Shown piece by piece: positions 16,354 through 25,098 of a stretch of 64,000 nucleotides of DNA; the first letter of the stretch is position 1, and every line of letters begins with the position of its first letter. The position numbers and the translations under genes were made by a program. The stretch is taken from positions 434,001 through 498,000 of the forward strand of contig NZ_CP134500.1 of assembly GCF_031760065.1 (NCBI RefSeq), read 5' to 3'. The stretch comes from Streptomyces durocortorensis (GTDB lineage Bacteria; Actinomycetota; Actinomycetes; Streptomycetales; Streptomycetaceae). The notes beneath the pieces were generated by a model. That model ran no database searches and had not been told where the DNA came from. It was given only the letters and a program-made list of their open reading frames with translations.

Positions 16354-17316
16354 TCAGCCCTTGCGGGTGTTGATCTCCTCGGTCAGCTGCGGAACGACGG
16401 TGAAGAGGTCACCCACGACGCCGTAGTCGACGAGGTCGAAGATCGGGGCCTCGGCGTCCTTGTTGATCGCGACGATCGTCTTCGAGGTCTGCATCCCCGC
16501 CCGGTGCTGGATCGCCCCCGAGATACCCGAGGCGATATACAGCTGAGGAGAGACCGACTTACCGGTCTGGCCGACCTGGGAGGTGTGCGGATACCAGCCC
16601 GCGTCCACCGCCGCACGCGACGCACCCACCGCGGCACCCAGAGAGTCCGCGAGCGCCTCGATCAGCGGGAAGTTCTCCGCACCGTTGACCCCACGCCCAC
16701 CGGACACCACGATCGCCGCCTCCGTCAGCTCCGGGCGCCCCGTCGACTCACGCGGCGTACGCGCGGTGACCTTCGTCCCCCGGGCCGCCTCACCGAACGA
16801 CACCGCCAGCGCCTGGACCGCACCAGCCGCGGCAACAGGCTCGACCGCCGCCGAGTTCGGCTTCACCGTGATCACCGGAACACCCCTGGAAACCCGGGAC
16901 CTGGTCGTGTACGAAGCGGCGAACACCGCCTGCGTCGCGACCGGACCCTCCTCACCGGCCTCCAGATCCGTGGCATCGGTGATGACGCCCGAACCGACCC
17001 GCACCGCGAGACGAGCGGCGATCTCCTTGCCCTCGGCCGAGGACACCACCAGCACCGCCACCGGCGAGACCGCCTCGAACGCCGCCTGCAACGCATCCAC
17101 CTTCGGAACCACCAGGTACTCGGCGAACTCCGGCGCATCCGCCGTCAGAACCCTCACCGCACCGTGCTCACCCAGCACCCCCGCGGTCGCCTCCGCACCA
17201 GCACCCAACGCCACCGCGACCGGATCACCGATCCGACGAGCCAGCGTCAACAGCTCCAGCGTGGGCTTGCGGACCGCACCGTCCACATGATCGACAAGAA
17301 CAAGAACTTCAGCCAT
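16354..17316 (-). CDS. etfA: electron transfer flavoprotein alpha subunit, 320 aa
   Basis: The alpha subunit binds FAD and, with EtfB, passes electrons from acyl-CoA and related dehydrogenases to the quinone pool through ETF-quinone oxidoreductase. The N-terminal adenine-nucleotide-hydrolase-like domain begins [12 protein letters not shown]. The C-terminal FAD domain (about 195-320) carries the family signature with [20 protein letters not shown] followed by [14 protein letters not shown] and IVAINKD. The length matches the family. The gene follows etfB after 81 nt; that spacer is unusually purine-rich on the plus strand. GGAG lies 9-12 nt before the ATG. Confidence 0.95.
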   Translation of the reverse strand: MAEVLVLVDHVDGAVRKPTLELLTLARRIGDPVAVALGAGAEATAGVLGEHGAVRVLTADAPEFAEYLVVPKVDALQAAFEAVSPVAVLVVSSAEGKEIAARLAVRVGSGVITDATDLEAGEEGPVATQAVFAASYTTRSRVSRGVPVITVKPNSAAVEPVAAAGAVQALAVSFGEAARGTKVTARTPRESTGRPELTEAAIVVSGGRGVNGAENFPLIEALADSLGAAVGASRAAVDAGWYPHTSQVGQTGKSVSPQLYIASGISGAIQHRAGMQTSKTIVAINKDAEAPIFDLVDYGVVGDLFTVVPQLTEEINTRKG

Positions 17317-17397
17317 GACAACGCACTCCAGACGAGAACAGAAGAAGAGAAGGACGGATCGGGAACGGACAGCCCGTGCCGGGCCGGGGAACGCGGA

Positions 17398-18183
17398 CTA
17401 GATGAACTTCTGACCCGCGAGGAACTCGGCAAGCTGCCTGCCGCCCTCACCCTCGTCCTTCACGATCGTGCCCGCCGTACGCGCCGGACGCTCCGTCGCG
17501 GAATCCACCGCCGTCCACGCACCCGCCAGACCCACCTCGTCCGCCTCCAGACCCAGATCATCCAGATCCAGCGACTGAACCGGCTTCTTCTTCGCCGCCA
17601 TGATCCCCTTGAACGACGGGTAACGCGCCTCACCCGACTGATCGGTCACCGACACCACCGCCGGAAGCGACGCCTCAAGACGCTCCGTGGCCGTGTCACC
17701 GTCACGCCGCCCGGTCACCACACCCCCGCTCACCGCCACCTCCGACAACAGCGTCACCTGCGGCACACCCAGACGCTCCGCCAGCAACGCCGGCAGCACA
17801 CCCATCACACCGTCCGTCGACGCCATCCCGCAGATCACCAGGTCATACCCGGTCTTCTCCACGGCCTTCGCCAGCACCAGCGACGTCCCCATCACATCCG
17901 TACCGTGCAGATCGTCGTCCTCGACGTGAACCGCCCTGTCCGCACCCATCGACAACGCCTTGCGCAACGCGTCCTTGGCATCCTCCGGACCCACCGTCAC
18001 CACGGTGATCTCCGCATCGTCCGCCTCGTCCGCGATCTGCAACGCCTGCTCGACCGCGTACTCGTCCAGCTCCGACAACAGACCGTCGACATCCTCACGA
18101 TCCAACGTCAGGTCATCGGCGAAACGCCGGTCACCGGACGCGTCGGGCACGTACTTCACACAGACAACGATCCTCAAGCTCAC
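17398..18183 (-). CDS. etfB: electron transfer flavoprotein beta subunit, 261 aa
   Basis: EtfB binds AMP and forms the heterodimer with the product of the next gene. The N-terminus MSLRIVVCVKYVPD and the signature region YDLVICGMASTDGVMGVLPALLAE are typical (about 120-145), followed by LEASLPAVVSVTDQSGEARYP and KGIMAAKKKPV. It starts at GTG with AGGAGAG about 8 nt upstream. A TATGCT box (18237-18232 on the minus strand) is a likely -10 for the operon. Order etfB-etfA is the usual actinomycete arrangement. Confidence 0.95.
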   Translation of the reverse strand: MSLRIVVCVKYVPDASGDRRFADDLTLDREDVDGLLSELDEYAVEQALQIADEADDAEITVVTVGPEDAKDALRKALSMGADRAVHVEDDDLHGTDVMGTSLVLAKAVEKTGYDLVICGMASTDGVMGVLPALLAERLGVPQVTLLSEVAVSGGVVTGRRDGDTATERLEASLPAVVSVTDQSGEARYPSFKGIMAAKKKPVQSLDLDDLGLEADEVGLAGAWTAVDSATERPARTAGTIVKDEGEGGRQLAEFLAGQKFI

Positions 18184-18385
18184 GCCGGCTCTCCTACTGC
18201 ATCGTCATTTCTGGGCTGCCTTGTTGCACGCAGCATAGGCGCCATGTCGGGCCGTTTCCGGTCAGGACGACCGAGGCTCCGAGCCCGATATTACTCGCCA
18301 GTACACCCAGTCTCTTACCCCTGGGCAACCGCTGCGCACTGTGACCTTGCCAACGGCGGCGGGTCTGTGCACGGGGTGCGTGGGG

Positions 18386-18895
18386 TCAGTCTCGCAGAGC
18401 GGTGAAGCGGCCCTGGTGATAGACCAGCGGACGGCCCGCCCCGGCGGGGTCCCCGGCCACGGCCTCGGCGATCACGATGCGGTGGTCCCCGGCCGGGATA
18501 CGGGCCACGACACGGCAGACCAGCCAGGCCGGCACATCGGCGAGCAGCGGTACGCCCTCGGGGCCGGGGGCCCAGTCCGTCGGCGGGCCGAAGCGGTCGG
18601 CACCACTGCGGGCGAAGGTCGCGGCCAGTTCCTGCTGGTGCTCACCGAGCAGGTGGACGCCGACATGCTCGGCGTCGGCCAGTACGGGCCAGCTGGAGGA
18701 GGACGTACCGACGCCGAAGGAGAGCAGCGGGGGTTCGGCCGCGACGGAGGTCAGCGAGGTGGCGGTGAAGCCGACGGGGCGCTTCCCCGCCGCGGTGATC
18801 ACCGCGACACCCGCGGCGTGGCGGCGGAAGACGGAGCGGAAGAGCTCGGACGTGGTGACCGCCGGGGAGGTGGCGAGGTCGGGCGAAGCCGTCAT
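18386..18895 (-). CDS. flavin reductase-like FMN-binding protein, 169 aa
   Basis: A split-barrel flavin reductase of the two-component monooxygenase type, which supplies reduced flavin to a partner oxygenase. Typical features are FRRHAAGVAVITA (about 16-28), GFTATSLTSVAAEPPLLSFG (flavin-binding segment) and DHRIVIAEAV near the C-terminus. Start choice: AAGGAC lies 7 nt before the ATG at 18895; a second ATG at 18901 would abut the RBS. No monooxygenase gene is next to it, so the partner is unknown. It lies upstream of, and in the same direction as, etfB but is separated by 202 nt. Confidence 0.85.
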   Translation of the reverse strand: MTASPDLATSPAVTTSELFRSVFRRHAAGVAVITAAGKRPVGFTATSLTSVAAEPPLLSFGVGTSSSSWPVLADAEHVGVHLLGEHQQELAATFARSGADRFGPPTDWAPGPEGVPLLADVPAWLVCRVVARIPAGDHRIVIAEAVAGDPAGAGRPLVYHQGRFTALRD

Positions 18896-19091
18896 GGACA
18901 TGTCCTTCTGCGGGAGAGGCGTACGGGTCCGTGGGTGCTCAGACACCCGGACAACGCGCACTCGCGCAGCGTGCGAGGTCCACATGGACCCGGCCGTGGA
19001 GAAGGAGTTCTGGCGGCATAACGTCAGACTGACGATGCGCGGTGGGTGCAGTCAAGGGAGTTCCGCAAGGTGCGATATGCGTCACGGTCCG

Positions 19092-19418
19092 TCATATGGC
19101 GTGTCCCAGCGCCGCGACGACATCGACCGTCCGGGGCTGGCCGGACGCACGACGGACCACCTCGCCGTCCGCGTCGAGCACGAGGACGGTGGGCGTCTTC
19201 GTGATGTCCAGCCGCCGCACGAGCGCGAGATGGGCCTCGGCGTCGATCTCGATGTGCGCGACCCCGTCGACCATCCCGGCGACTTCCACCAGGGTGCGGC
19301 GGGTCGCCCGGCACGGCTGACAGAAGGCGCTGGAGAACTGCACGAGCGTCGCCCGTTCCCCCAGCTCCGCGCCGAGCTGGGATGCGTCGAGGCGCTGTGC
19401 GCCGTTCCGGCCGTCCAC
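19092..19418 (-). CDS. thioredoxin-family protein, 108 aa
   Basis: A small thioredoxin-fold protein with the redox motif CQPC (FSSAFCQPCRATRRTL, about residues 30-45) and the cis-proline region KTPTVLVLD (about 74-82). The active site differs from the CGPC of canonical thioredoxins. There is no signal peptide, so it is cytosolic. It starts at GTG after GGAGG. Thirty-eight nt upstream is a SigR-like promoter, which would fit a disulfide-stress role. The fold is certain; the partner proteins are not known. Confidence 0.85.
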   Translation of the reverse strand: MDGRNGAQRLDASQLGAELGERATLVQFSSAFCQPCRATRRTLVEVAGMVDGVAHIEIDAEAHLALVRRLDITKTPTVLVLDADGEVVRRASGQPRTVDVVAALGHAI

Positions 19419-19455
19419 GTGGTGCCTCCTCGATCAGAGCTCTTCGCAAGAGGTC

Positions 19456-19481
19456 AGCACCGGCCGCCCTCCGGACATTCC
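19456..19481 (-). promoter_or_regulatory. possible SigR-type promoter for the thioredoxin gene
   Basis: Read on the minus strand, GGAAT (19481-19477), 18 bp, then GCT (19458-19456). The SigR consensus is GGAAT-N18-GTT, so one position differs. The spacing is exact and thioredoxin genes are classical SigR targets; the match is nonetheless short. Confidence 0.35.
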
Positions 19482-19649
19482 CGCAGCTCCCGGGGGGCGC
19501 ACACGTGACGAGAATCTCGCAGCCCGAGCCCACCGGGACTGGCCACCGGCTCCCACATGGGGCACCATCGCCACAATGCCGAATACCTACGGCTGCGTAA
19601 CTTCCGCCGGGAGAACCCTCCCCAGGCACTGAAGAAGGGTCTTCACCAG

Positions 19650-20372
19650 ATGGCAGAACTCGTCTATCGACCGGTCGTCGGCGCCGCTCGCACCCTGTTC
19701 AAGGCGCTCGACCTGAAGATCGACACTCAGGGTTCGGAGCACATCCCGAAGACCGGTGGTGCGGTGCTGGTCAGCAACCACATCAGCTACCTCGACTTCA
19801 TCTTCACCGGCCTGGGCGCCCTGCCGCAGAAGCGGCTCGTCCGGTTCATGGCGAAGGAATCGGTCTTCCGGCACAAGGTCTCCGGTCCGCTGATGCGGGG
19901 AATGAAGCACATCCCGGTCGATCGCGACCAGGGCGAGCACGCGTACGCCCACGCCCTCAAGTCGCTGCGCTCCGGTGAGATCGTGGGGGTGTTCCCCGAG
20001 GCGACCATCTCGCAGTCGTTCACGCTGAAGAGCTTCAAGTCGGGCGCGGCGCGCCTCGCCCAGGAGGCCGGGGTCCCGCTGATCCCGATGGCACTGTGGG
20101 GCACGCAGCGGATCTGGACGAAGGGGCGGCCGCGTAATTTCCGGCGCAGCCACATCCCGATCACCATCCGGGTCGGCGAGCCCGTGGAGGCGCCCTCCGA
20201 CCAGTACGCGGGCGCCATCACCCGGCGGCTGCGCGAGCGGGTGCAGGACCTTCTGGAGGCCGCCCAGCGCGCCTACCCGGTGCGCCCGAAGGACGCGAGC
20301 GACACCTGGTGGGTGCCGGCCCACCTCGGCGGTACGGCCCCGACGCCCGCCGAGGTGCGCGAGGCAGGCTGA
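19650..20372 (+). CDS. 1-acyl-sn-glycerol-3-phosphate acyltransferase (PlsC family), 240 aa
   Basis: Transfers an acyl chain to lysophosphatidate in membrane phospholipid synthesis, or to a related acceptor. The HX4D motif is NHISYLD (about 49-55), the substrate-binding block is RHKVSGPLMRGMKHIPVDRD, and the third motif is FPEATIS in place of the usual FPEGTRS. The amphipathic N-terminus has no clear transmembrane helix. The ATG at 19650 has AGAAGGG about 11 nt upstream, and a longer frame from 19557 lacks an RBS. Paralogues are common in Streptomyces, so this need not be the main PlsC. Confidence 0.88.
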   Translation: MAELVYRPVVGAARTLFKALDLKIDTQGSEHIPKTGGAVLVSNHISYLDFIFTGLGALPQKRLVRFMAKESVFRHKVSGPLMRGMKHIPVDRDQGEHAYAHALKSLRSGEIVGVFPEATISQSFTLKSFKSGAARLAQEAGVPLIPMALWGTQRIWTKGRPRNFRRSHIPITIRVGEPVEAPSDQYAGAITRRLRERVQDLLEAAQRAYPVRPKDASDTWWVPAHLGGTAPTPAEVREAG

Positions 20373-20379
20373 GGGCGCT

Positions 20380-20394
20380 CCCGCCGATGGCGGG
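20380..20394. terminator. short GC hairpin between convergent genes
   Basis: CCCGCC-GAT-GGCGGG followed by a run that brings nine consecutive G to 20392-20400. It occupies the 30-bp gap between the acyltransferase and B3/B4 stops. The homopolymer is a likely hotspot for sequencing or replication slippage. Confidence 0.4.
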
Positions 20395-20402
20395 GGGGGG
20401 TG

Positions 20403-21095
20403 TCACTGCGCGGCGTGGACGGTGATCCGCGCCCCGGGGCTCAGCTGCTCCAGGGTCGCGGCGAGTTCGGCGCCCGCGGCGTCGAGCTCGCCGGTCGTCA
20501 TGGGCGTGAGGCCCTCCAGCAGGAAGACGGCGTTCACCGAGTCCTCGGTGAGCCGGGTGCGCACGCCCTGGCGCCAGTTCCAGCGGCGGCAGGTGACGCC
20601 CTCGTCGTCGCACCAGACGACTTCGCCCGGCTCGGGATGCTCCACCGTCTCCTCTCCCCCGGCGACGATGGGGAACGGCTCGTCGCCGGTCGCGCGGATC
20701 AGCCGCATGCCGCCCTTGATGTGGTCGGTGTCCTCGCCGCCGACCGGGACGAGATGGGCGACGCTGATCGCGTTGTAGGCGTCGACGAGGAGGTTGATCC
20801 GGGGCAGCCCGCCGTCGGCGAGGGCGCGCCGGGCAAGCGCCTCGGCCGAATTGCGGGTGCGGGAGGGCTTGGCGCCGAAGGCCGTGTAGGTCTCGCGCCA
20901 GGCGATGATGCGCGGGTCCTCGTGCGGGGCGCGGCCCTCCAGGCGCTCGGCGAGCCTGCGGGAGGCGGCGTCCAGCAGGGCGGAGCTGCGGGCGTCACTG
21001 GGGCCGTTGACCAGGCCGCGCGCCTCGACGGCGAGGTGGGTGAAGCCCGGCGCGAGCGTGCGCACCTCGTCGGACACGGTGAACATGAGGGACAT
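20403..21095 (-). CDS. B3/B4 (PheT-like) domain protein, 230 aa
   Basis: A stand-alone copy of the B3/B4 domain found in the beta subunit of phenylalanyl-tRNA synthetase, where it takes part in editing. The body shows RETYTAFGAKPSRTRNSAEAL and LPRINLLVDAYNAISVAHLVPVGGED, the usual core, followed by VWCDDEGVTCRRWNWRQG and a C-terminal NAVFLLEGL segment. Stand-alone members may edit mischarged tRNA or clear unusual amino acids, but this is untested for this protein. The start is the ATG at 21095, followed by MSLMFTVSDEV; an AAGGTAAGG sequence upstream is a fair RBS. Confidence 0.8.
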   Translation of the reverse strand: MSLMFTVSDEVRTLAPGFTHLAVEARGLVNGPSDARSSALLDAASRRLAERLEGRAPHEDPRIIAWRETYTAFGAKPSRTRNSAEALARRALADGGLPRINLLVDAYNAISVAHLVPVGGEDTDHIKGGMRLIRATGDEPFPIVAGGEETVEHPEPGEVVWCDDEGVTCRRWNWRQGVRTRLTEDSVNAVFLLEGLTPMTTGELDAAGAELAATLEQLSPGARITVHAAQ

Positions 21096-21168
21096 CGTCT
21101 GCCTTACCTTGGGCGGTGACCGGGGGGAACACGGATGCGGTGGAGCGGTTCGGTGCGTTCGGCGGCGT

Positions 21169-21768
21169 TCAGAGACCGGCGGGAAGCATCCGCCACAGCT
21201 CCACGCGGTCCCGGGCGCTTCTGAGCGCATGGAGGACCGTGGACACCGGTGCAGCATAGACTATCGGATAGTCCACTTCATTGAACTTTTCGCGCACGGT
21301 CCAGGCCACCCGCTCCGCCTCCAGGGAGAACTGCGCGTCGATGCCCGGCTTGTTGCCCCGCGGGTCCACGCGCGCCCAGCGCTCTTCGCCCGGCAGCCGC
21401 AGCGCGACGAGGCCGTGGACGATCGGATTCGTTCCGTCATCGTCCGCGAGGCGCTGATAGCAGAGCCCTGCGGGGATGCCACGGGCCCGCAGCAGGGCCA
21501 CGAGCGCGATCGACTTGGCGTGGCAGATGCCGGTGCGGGCGGCGAGTACGCCGGAGGCCCGCCAGGTGACGCGCGGGTCTCCCGAGTCGGCGGAGTGCGG
21601 GATCGTGTCGCGCACGTGAACGAAAGCGGCTCGGGCGTATGCACATGCATCACTCCCGACACGCGAGAGGTCCGCGACGGTTTCCCTGACGCGCGGGCGT
21701 TCGTGATCGATGGCCTCGTCGGCCGCCAGATACAGGGAGATGTCCGAGGACTGCGGGGTCGGCTCCAT
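21169..21768 (-). CDS. transglutaminase-like domain protein, 199 aa
   Basis: A papain-like fold protein with the transglutaminase triad in order: Cys in RTGICHAKSIALVALLRA (about residue 80), His in NPIVHGLVAL (about 119) and Asp in ARVDPRGNK (about 135). Family members range from peptidases to amide-forming enzymes; no signal peptide is present. The start at 21768 (MEPTPQSS) is taken because the longer frame would run through the terminator hairpin at 21787-21822. It is transcribed in the same direction as ltaE but separated by that hairpin. Confidence 0.8.
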   Translation of the reverse strand: MEPTPQSSDISLYLAADEAIDHERPRVRETVADLSRVGSDACAYARAAFVHVRDTIPHSADSGDPRVTWRASGVLAARTGICHAKSIALVALLRARGIPAGLCYQRLADDDGTNPIVHGLVALRLPGEERWARVDPRGNKPGIDAQFSLEAERVAWTVREKFNEVDYPIVYAAPVSTVLHALRSARDRVELWRMLPAGL

Positions 21769-21786
21769 TCCCCAGAGCGTACGAAA

Positions 21787-21822
21787 CGGCCGACCGCAGA
21801 TCCATTGATCTACGGTCGGCCG
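21787..21822 (-). terminator. intrinsic terminator of the threonine aldolase operon
   Basis: Sixteen-base arms starting CGGCCGACCG pair with one mismatch around a 4-nt loop. On the minus strand the hairpin is followed by TTTCGT. It lies 27 nt after the ltaE stop and before the transglutaminase start. Confidence 0.8.
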
Positions 21823-21848
21823 CATAGTCATACGGAAGGAGGGGGTGG

Positions 21849-22928
21849 CTAACGCGCCATCTCTTCCTTCAGTGCCTGGAGGAAGGCGTCGACGTCATCC
21901 TCGCCGGTGTCGAACGCGCACATCCAGCGGACGTCCCCGGCCGCCTCGTCCCAGAAGTAGAAGCGGAAGCGCTTCTGGAGCCGCTCGCTGACCGCGTGCG
22001 GCAGCCGGGCGAAGACGGCGTTCGCCTGGACCGGGTAGAGGATCTCCACCCCGTCGATCGCCCGGACGCCCTCCGCCAGCCGCTGGGCCATGGCGTTGGC
22101 GTGCCGCGCGTTGCGCAGCCAGAGGTCCTTGGCGAGCAGGGCCTCCAGCTGGACGGAGACGAAGCGCATCTTGGAGGCGAGTTGCATGGAGAGCTTACGC
22201 AGATGCTTCATCGCCCGGACGGCGTCGGGGTTCAGGACGACGACGGCTTCGCCGAACAGGGCCCCGTTCTTCGTGCCGCCGAAGGTCAGCACATCGACGC
22301 CGACCGCGTTGGTGAACGTCCGCATCGGCACGTCCAGGGAGGCGGCCGCGTTGGCTATCCGGGCCCCGTCGAGGTGCACCTTCATGCCGCGCTCGTGGGC
22401 GTGGTCGCAGATGGCGCGGATCTCGTCGGGGGTGTAGACGGTGCCCAGCTCGGTGTTCTGGGCGATCGAGACGACCTGCGGCATGGCCCGGTGCTCGTCG
22501 TCCCAGCCGTATGCCTGCCGGTCGATGAGCTCGGGGGTGAGCTTGCCGTCCGGGGTGGGCACGGTGAGGAGCTTGAGGCCGCCCATCCGCTCGGGGGCAC
22601 CGCCCTCGTCCACGTTGATGTGTGCGGATTCGGCGCAGATGACCGCGCCCCAGCGGTCGGTGAGCGCCTGGAGGGCGACCACGTTGGCCCCGGTGCCGTT
22701 GAAGGCCGGGAAGGCCTCGGCGGTGGGCCCGAAGTGGCTGTGCATGATCCGCTGAAGGTGGCCGGTGTACTCGTCCTCGCCGTAGGCGACCTGGTGGCCG
22801 CCGTTGGCGAGGGCGATGGCAGCGAGGACCTCGGGGTGCGCGCCCGCGTAGTTGTCACTGGCGAATCCGCGTACCTGCGGATCGTGGTGACGTCGGGCGT
22901 CGGTCCTTACGGTTGCGGGGTCAGCCAC
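21849..22928 (-). CDS. ltaE: low-specificity L-threonine aldolase, 359 aa
   Basis: A fold-type I PLP enzyme that cleaves threonine or allo-threonine to glycine and acetaldehyde. Recognisable features: FASDNYAGAHPEVL at the start of the fold, HINVDEGG (substrate His), KVHLDGARIANAA (PLP-contacting Asp and Arg) and the PLP lysine in DVLTFGGTKNGALFGEAVV (about 220). The likely start is GTG 22928, which overlaps the end of the SDR gene by 22 bp, so translation is probably coupled. The frame stays open far upstream but only through SDR antisense-free overlap. A terminator follows. Confidence 0.9.
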   Translation of the reverse strand: MADPATVRTDARRHHDPQVRGFASDNYAGAHPEVLAAIALANGGHQVAYGEDEYTGHLQRIMHSHFGPTAEAFPAFNGTGANVVALQALTDRWGAVICAESAHINVDEGGAPERMGGLKLLTVPTPDGKLTPELIDRQAYGWDDEHRAMPQVVSIAQNTELGTVYTPDEIRAICDHAHERGMKVHLDGARIANAAASLDVPMRTFTNAVGVDVLTFGGTKNGALFGEAVVVLNPDAVRAMKHLRKLSMQLASKMRFVSVQLEALLAKDLWLRNARHANAMAQRLAEGVRAIDGVEILYPVQANAVFARLPHAVSERLQKRFRFYFWDEAAGDVRWMCAFDTGEDDVDAFLQALKEEMAR

Positions 22929-23674
22929 AGGCGCTTTCCGTTCACTTCGGTGGCGGGCTGCTCCCAGACCCCGGTGATGGCCTCGGCCAGCTCCGTGACG
23001 TCGGTGAAGCCCGCGAACTTCGCATTCGGGCGCTCGGCGCGCATCGCGTCGTGCACCAGTGCCTTGACCACCAGGATCGCAGCAGCGGTACGCGGCCCCT
23101 CCTCGCCCCCGGCCTTGCGGAAGGCGTCCCCCAGCGCGAGGGTCCATGCCTCGGCCGCGGCCTTGGCGGCGGCGTAGGCGGCGTTGCCCGCGGTGGGCTT
23201 GCTGGCCCCGGCGGCGCTGATCAGGAGATACCGGCCCCGGTCGCTGCGCTGAAGGCCTTCCTGGAAGGCCAGCGAGGTCGACTGGACCGTGCGGATCAGC
23301 AGCTTCTCCAGCGCGTCCCAGTCGGACAGGGCGGTCTCCTCGAAGCTGGCGCTGCCGCGCCAGCCGCCGACGAGGTGCACCAGTCCGTCGATCCGGCCGA
23401 ACTCCGCCTCGGTGCGCTTGGCCCAGTCGCGGGTGGCGTCGAGGTCGAGCAGATCGACGGTCTCGCCGGTGACGGTGGCTCCGCCGTGGGCGTACCGCGC
23501 GGCGTCCACGGCCTCGGCGAGCCGTTCGGGGTTGGCGTCGCAGCCGACGACGGTCGCACCGGCCTCGGCGAGCCGCAGCAGCGTCGCGCGGCCGGCCGGT
23601 CCGGCCGCTCCGGCAACCGCGACCACGGCGCCTTCGAGCGCACCGGTCCCGTTGCCCGTACCGATTCCGTTCAT
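22907..23674 (-). CDS. SDR-family oxidoreductase, 255 aa
   Basis: A short-chain dehydrogenase with the nucleotide-binding region VVAVAGAAGPAGRATLLRLAEAG (about 14-36), where the usual TGxxxGxG is altered to AGAAGPAG, and CDAN for NAD selectivity. The catalytic Ser is in LLISAAGASK and Tyr-Lys in AYAAAKAAA (about 166-174). The substrate is unknown. The ATG at 23674 has GAGGAGG 8 nt upstream. It is the middle gene of DUF6421-SDR-ltaE; the three are nearly contiguous (26 nt and -22 nt spacing) and probably one operon. Confidence 0.85.
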   Translation of the reverse strand: MNGIGTGNGTGALEGAVVAVAGAAGPAGRATLLRLAEAGATVVGCDANPERLAEAVDAARYAHGGATVTGETVDLLDLDATRDWAKRTEAEFGRIDGLVHLVGGWRGSASFEETALSDWDALEKLLIRTVQSTSLAFQEGLQRSDRGRYLLISAAGASKPTAGNAAYAAAKAAAEAWTLALGDAFRKAGGEEGPRTAAAILVVKALVHDAMRAERPNAKFAGFTDVTELAEAITGVWEQPATEVNGKRLWLTPQP

Positions 23675-23700
23675 GGCCACCGCCTCCTCAGGAGAATGGT

Positions 23701-25098
23701 TCACGCGGCTGCCCGCTCGTCGTTCGCCGCGGTGATTCCCTTGGTGGAGGCAATCACGTGCTTCAGCTTCTTGGCGAGCGCCTCATAGAACATGCTCAGG
23801 GGAAACTCGTCAGGAAGCACGTCGTCGACGAGCTTGCGAGGGGGAAGTGTGAGGTCTAGGGCGTCGGGGCCCTTGGCCCAGCGGGATCCCGGGTGCGGGG
23901 CGAGGTAGGTGGAGACCAGGTCGTACGCGGCGAACCAGTGGACCAGCTTGGGGCGGTCGATGCCGTCGCGGTAGAGCTTCTCGATGTCCGCGCAGAGCTG
24001 GTTGGTGACCTGCGGGGCACGGTCCCAGTCGATCTTCAGGGTGTTGTCGGTCCAGCGGACGACGTCGTGCTTGTGGAGGTAGGCGAAGAGCAGTTGGCCG
24101 CCCAGGCCGTCGTAGTTGCGGACGCGCTCGCCGGAGACGGGGAAGCGGAACATCCGGTCGAAGAGCACCGCGTACTGCACGTCACGGCCGTGGGCGTTGC
24201 CCTCGGACTCCAGCTTCACGGCCTCCTTGAAGGCGGTGAGGTCGCAGCGCAGCTCCTCCAGGCCGTACATCCAGAACGGCTGGCGCTGCTTGATCATGAA
24301 GGGGTCGAACGGCAGGTCACCGTGGCTGTGGGTGCGGTCGTGGACCATGTCCCACAGGACGAACGCCTGCTCGCAGCGCTGCTGGTCGCCGATCATCTCG
24401 CGGATGTCGTCGGGCAGCTCCAGGCCGAGCAGGTCGACGGAGGCCTCGGTGACGCGGCGGAAGCGGGCGGCCTCGCGGTCGCAGAAGATGCCGCCCCAGC
24501 TGAAGCGCTCGGGGGCCTCGCGCACGGCGATGGTCTCCGGGAAGAGGACCGCGGAGTTCGTGTCGTACCCGGCGGTGAAGTCCTCGAAGGTGATGCCGCA
24601 GAAGAGCGGGTTGTCATAGCGGTTCGCCTCCAGGTCGGCGAGCCACTCGGGCCAGACCATCTTGAGGACGACCGCTTCGAGGTTGCGGTCGGGGTTGCCG
24701 TTCTGCGTGTACATCGCGAAGACGACGAGGTGCTGGAGGCCGTCGGTGCGGTTCTTCGCGGGCTGGAAGGCGAGCAGCGAGTCCAGGAAGTCCGGCACAC
24801 GGAAGCCGTCGGCGGCCCAGCGGCGCAGGTCGGTGACGAGCGCGCGGTGGTAGTCGGCGTCGTGCGGCAGCAGCGGGGACAGCTCCTCGACCGCGCCGAT
24901 CACGCGCTCGACGGCACGCTCGACGGTCGCGGGGGACGGGGCGCCCTCGGCCTCGAAGTCGATCGATCCGTCCTTGGACTGCCAGGGGCGGATCTCCTCG
25001 ACGGCACCCTTGAGCACAGGCCAGGCCGGGTGCTCGACCACCCGCTGGGCCGTAGCTATCTCGCCTTCGGTGGCGTCGTGCACAAGAATTTCCGTCAT
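23701..25098 (-). CDS. DUF6421-family protein, 465 aa
   Basis: A large conserved actinobacterial protein without known function. It starts at ATG with a strong GGAGGAAG RBS. Features: an acidic N-terminal third, TDGLQHLVVFAMYTQNGNPDRN, GGIFCDREAARFRRV, and a well-kept HDRTHSHGDLPFDPF segment (about 285-299) rich in His and Asp that looks like a metal or catalytic site. The C-terminus contains KLVHWFAAYDLVSTYLAPHPGSRW. No signal peptide or membrane segments are present. It heads an apparent operon with the SDR and threonine aldolase, which hints at a role in amino-acid or aldehyde metabolism; this is a context guess only. Confidence 0.8.
   Translation of the reverse strand: MTEILVHDATEGEIATAQRVVEHPAWPVLKGAVEEIRPWQSKDGSIDFEAEGAPSPATVERAVERVIGAVEELSPLLPHDADYHRALVTDLRRWAADGFRVPDFLDSLLAFQPAKNRTDGLQHLVVFAMYTQNGNPDRNLEAVVLKMVWPEWLADLEANRYDNPLFCGITFEDFTAGYDTNSAVLFPETIAVREAPERFSWGGIFCDREAARFRRVTEASVDLLGLELPDDIREMIGDQQRCEQAFVLWDMVHDRTHSHGDLPFDPFMIKQRQPFWMYGLEELRCDLTAFKEAVKLESEGNAHGRDVQYAVLFDRMFRFPVSGERVRNYDGLGGQLLFAYLHKHDVVRWTDNTLKIDWDRAPQVTNQLCADIEKLYRDGIDRPKLVHWFAAYDLVSTYLAPHPGSRWAKGPDALDLTLPPRKLVDDVLPDEFPLSMFYEALAKKLKHVIASTKGITAANDERAAA

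Noticed and set aside
16339-18405. 688-codon frame on the + strand
   Set aside because: Antisense to etfA and etfB, which are unmistakable; product is Arg/His-rich shadow sequence.
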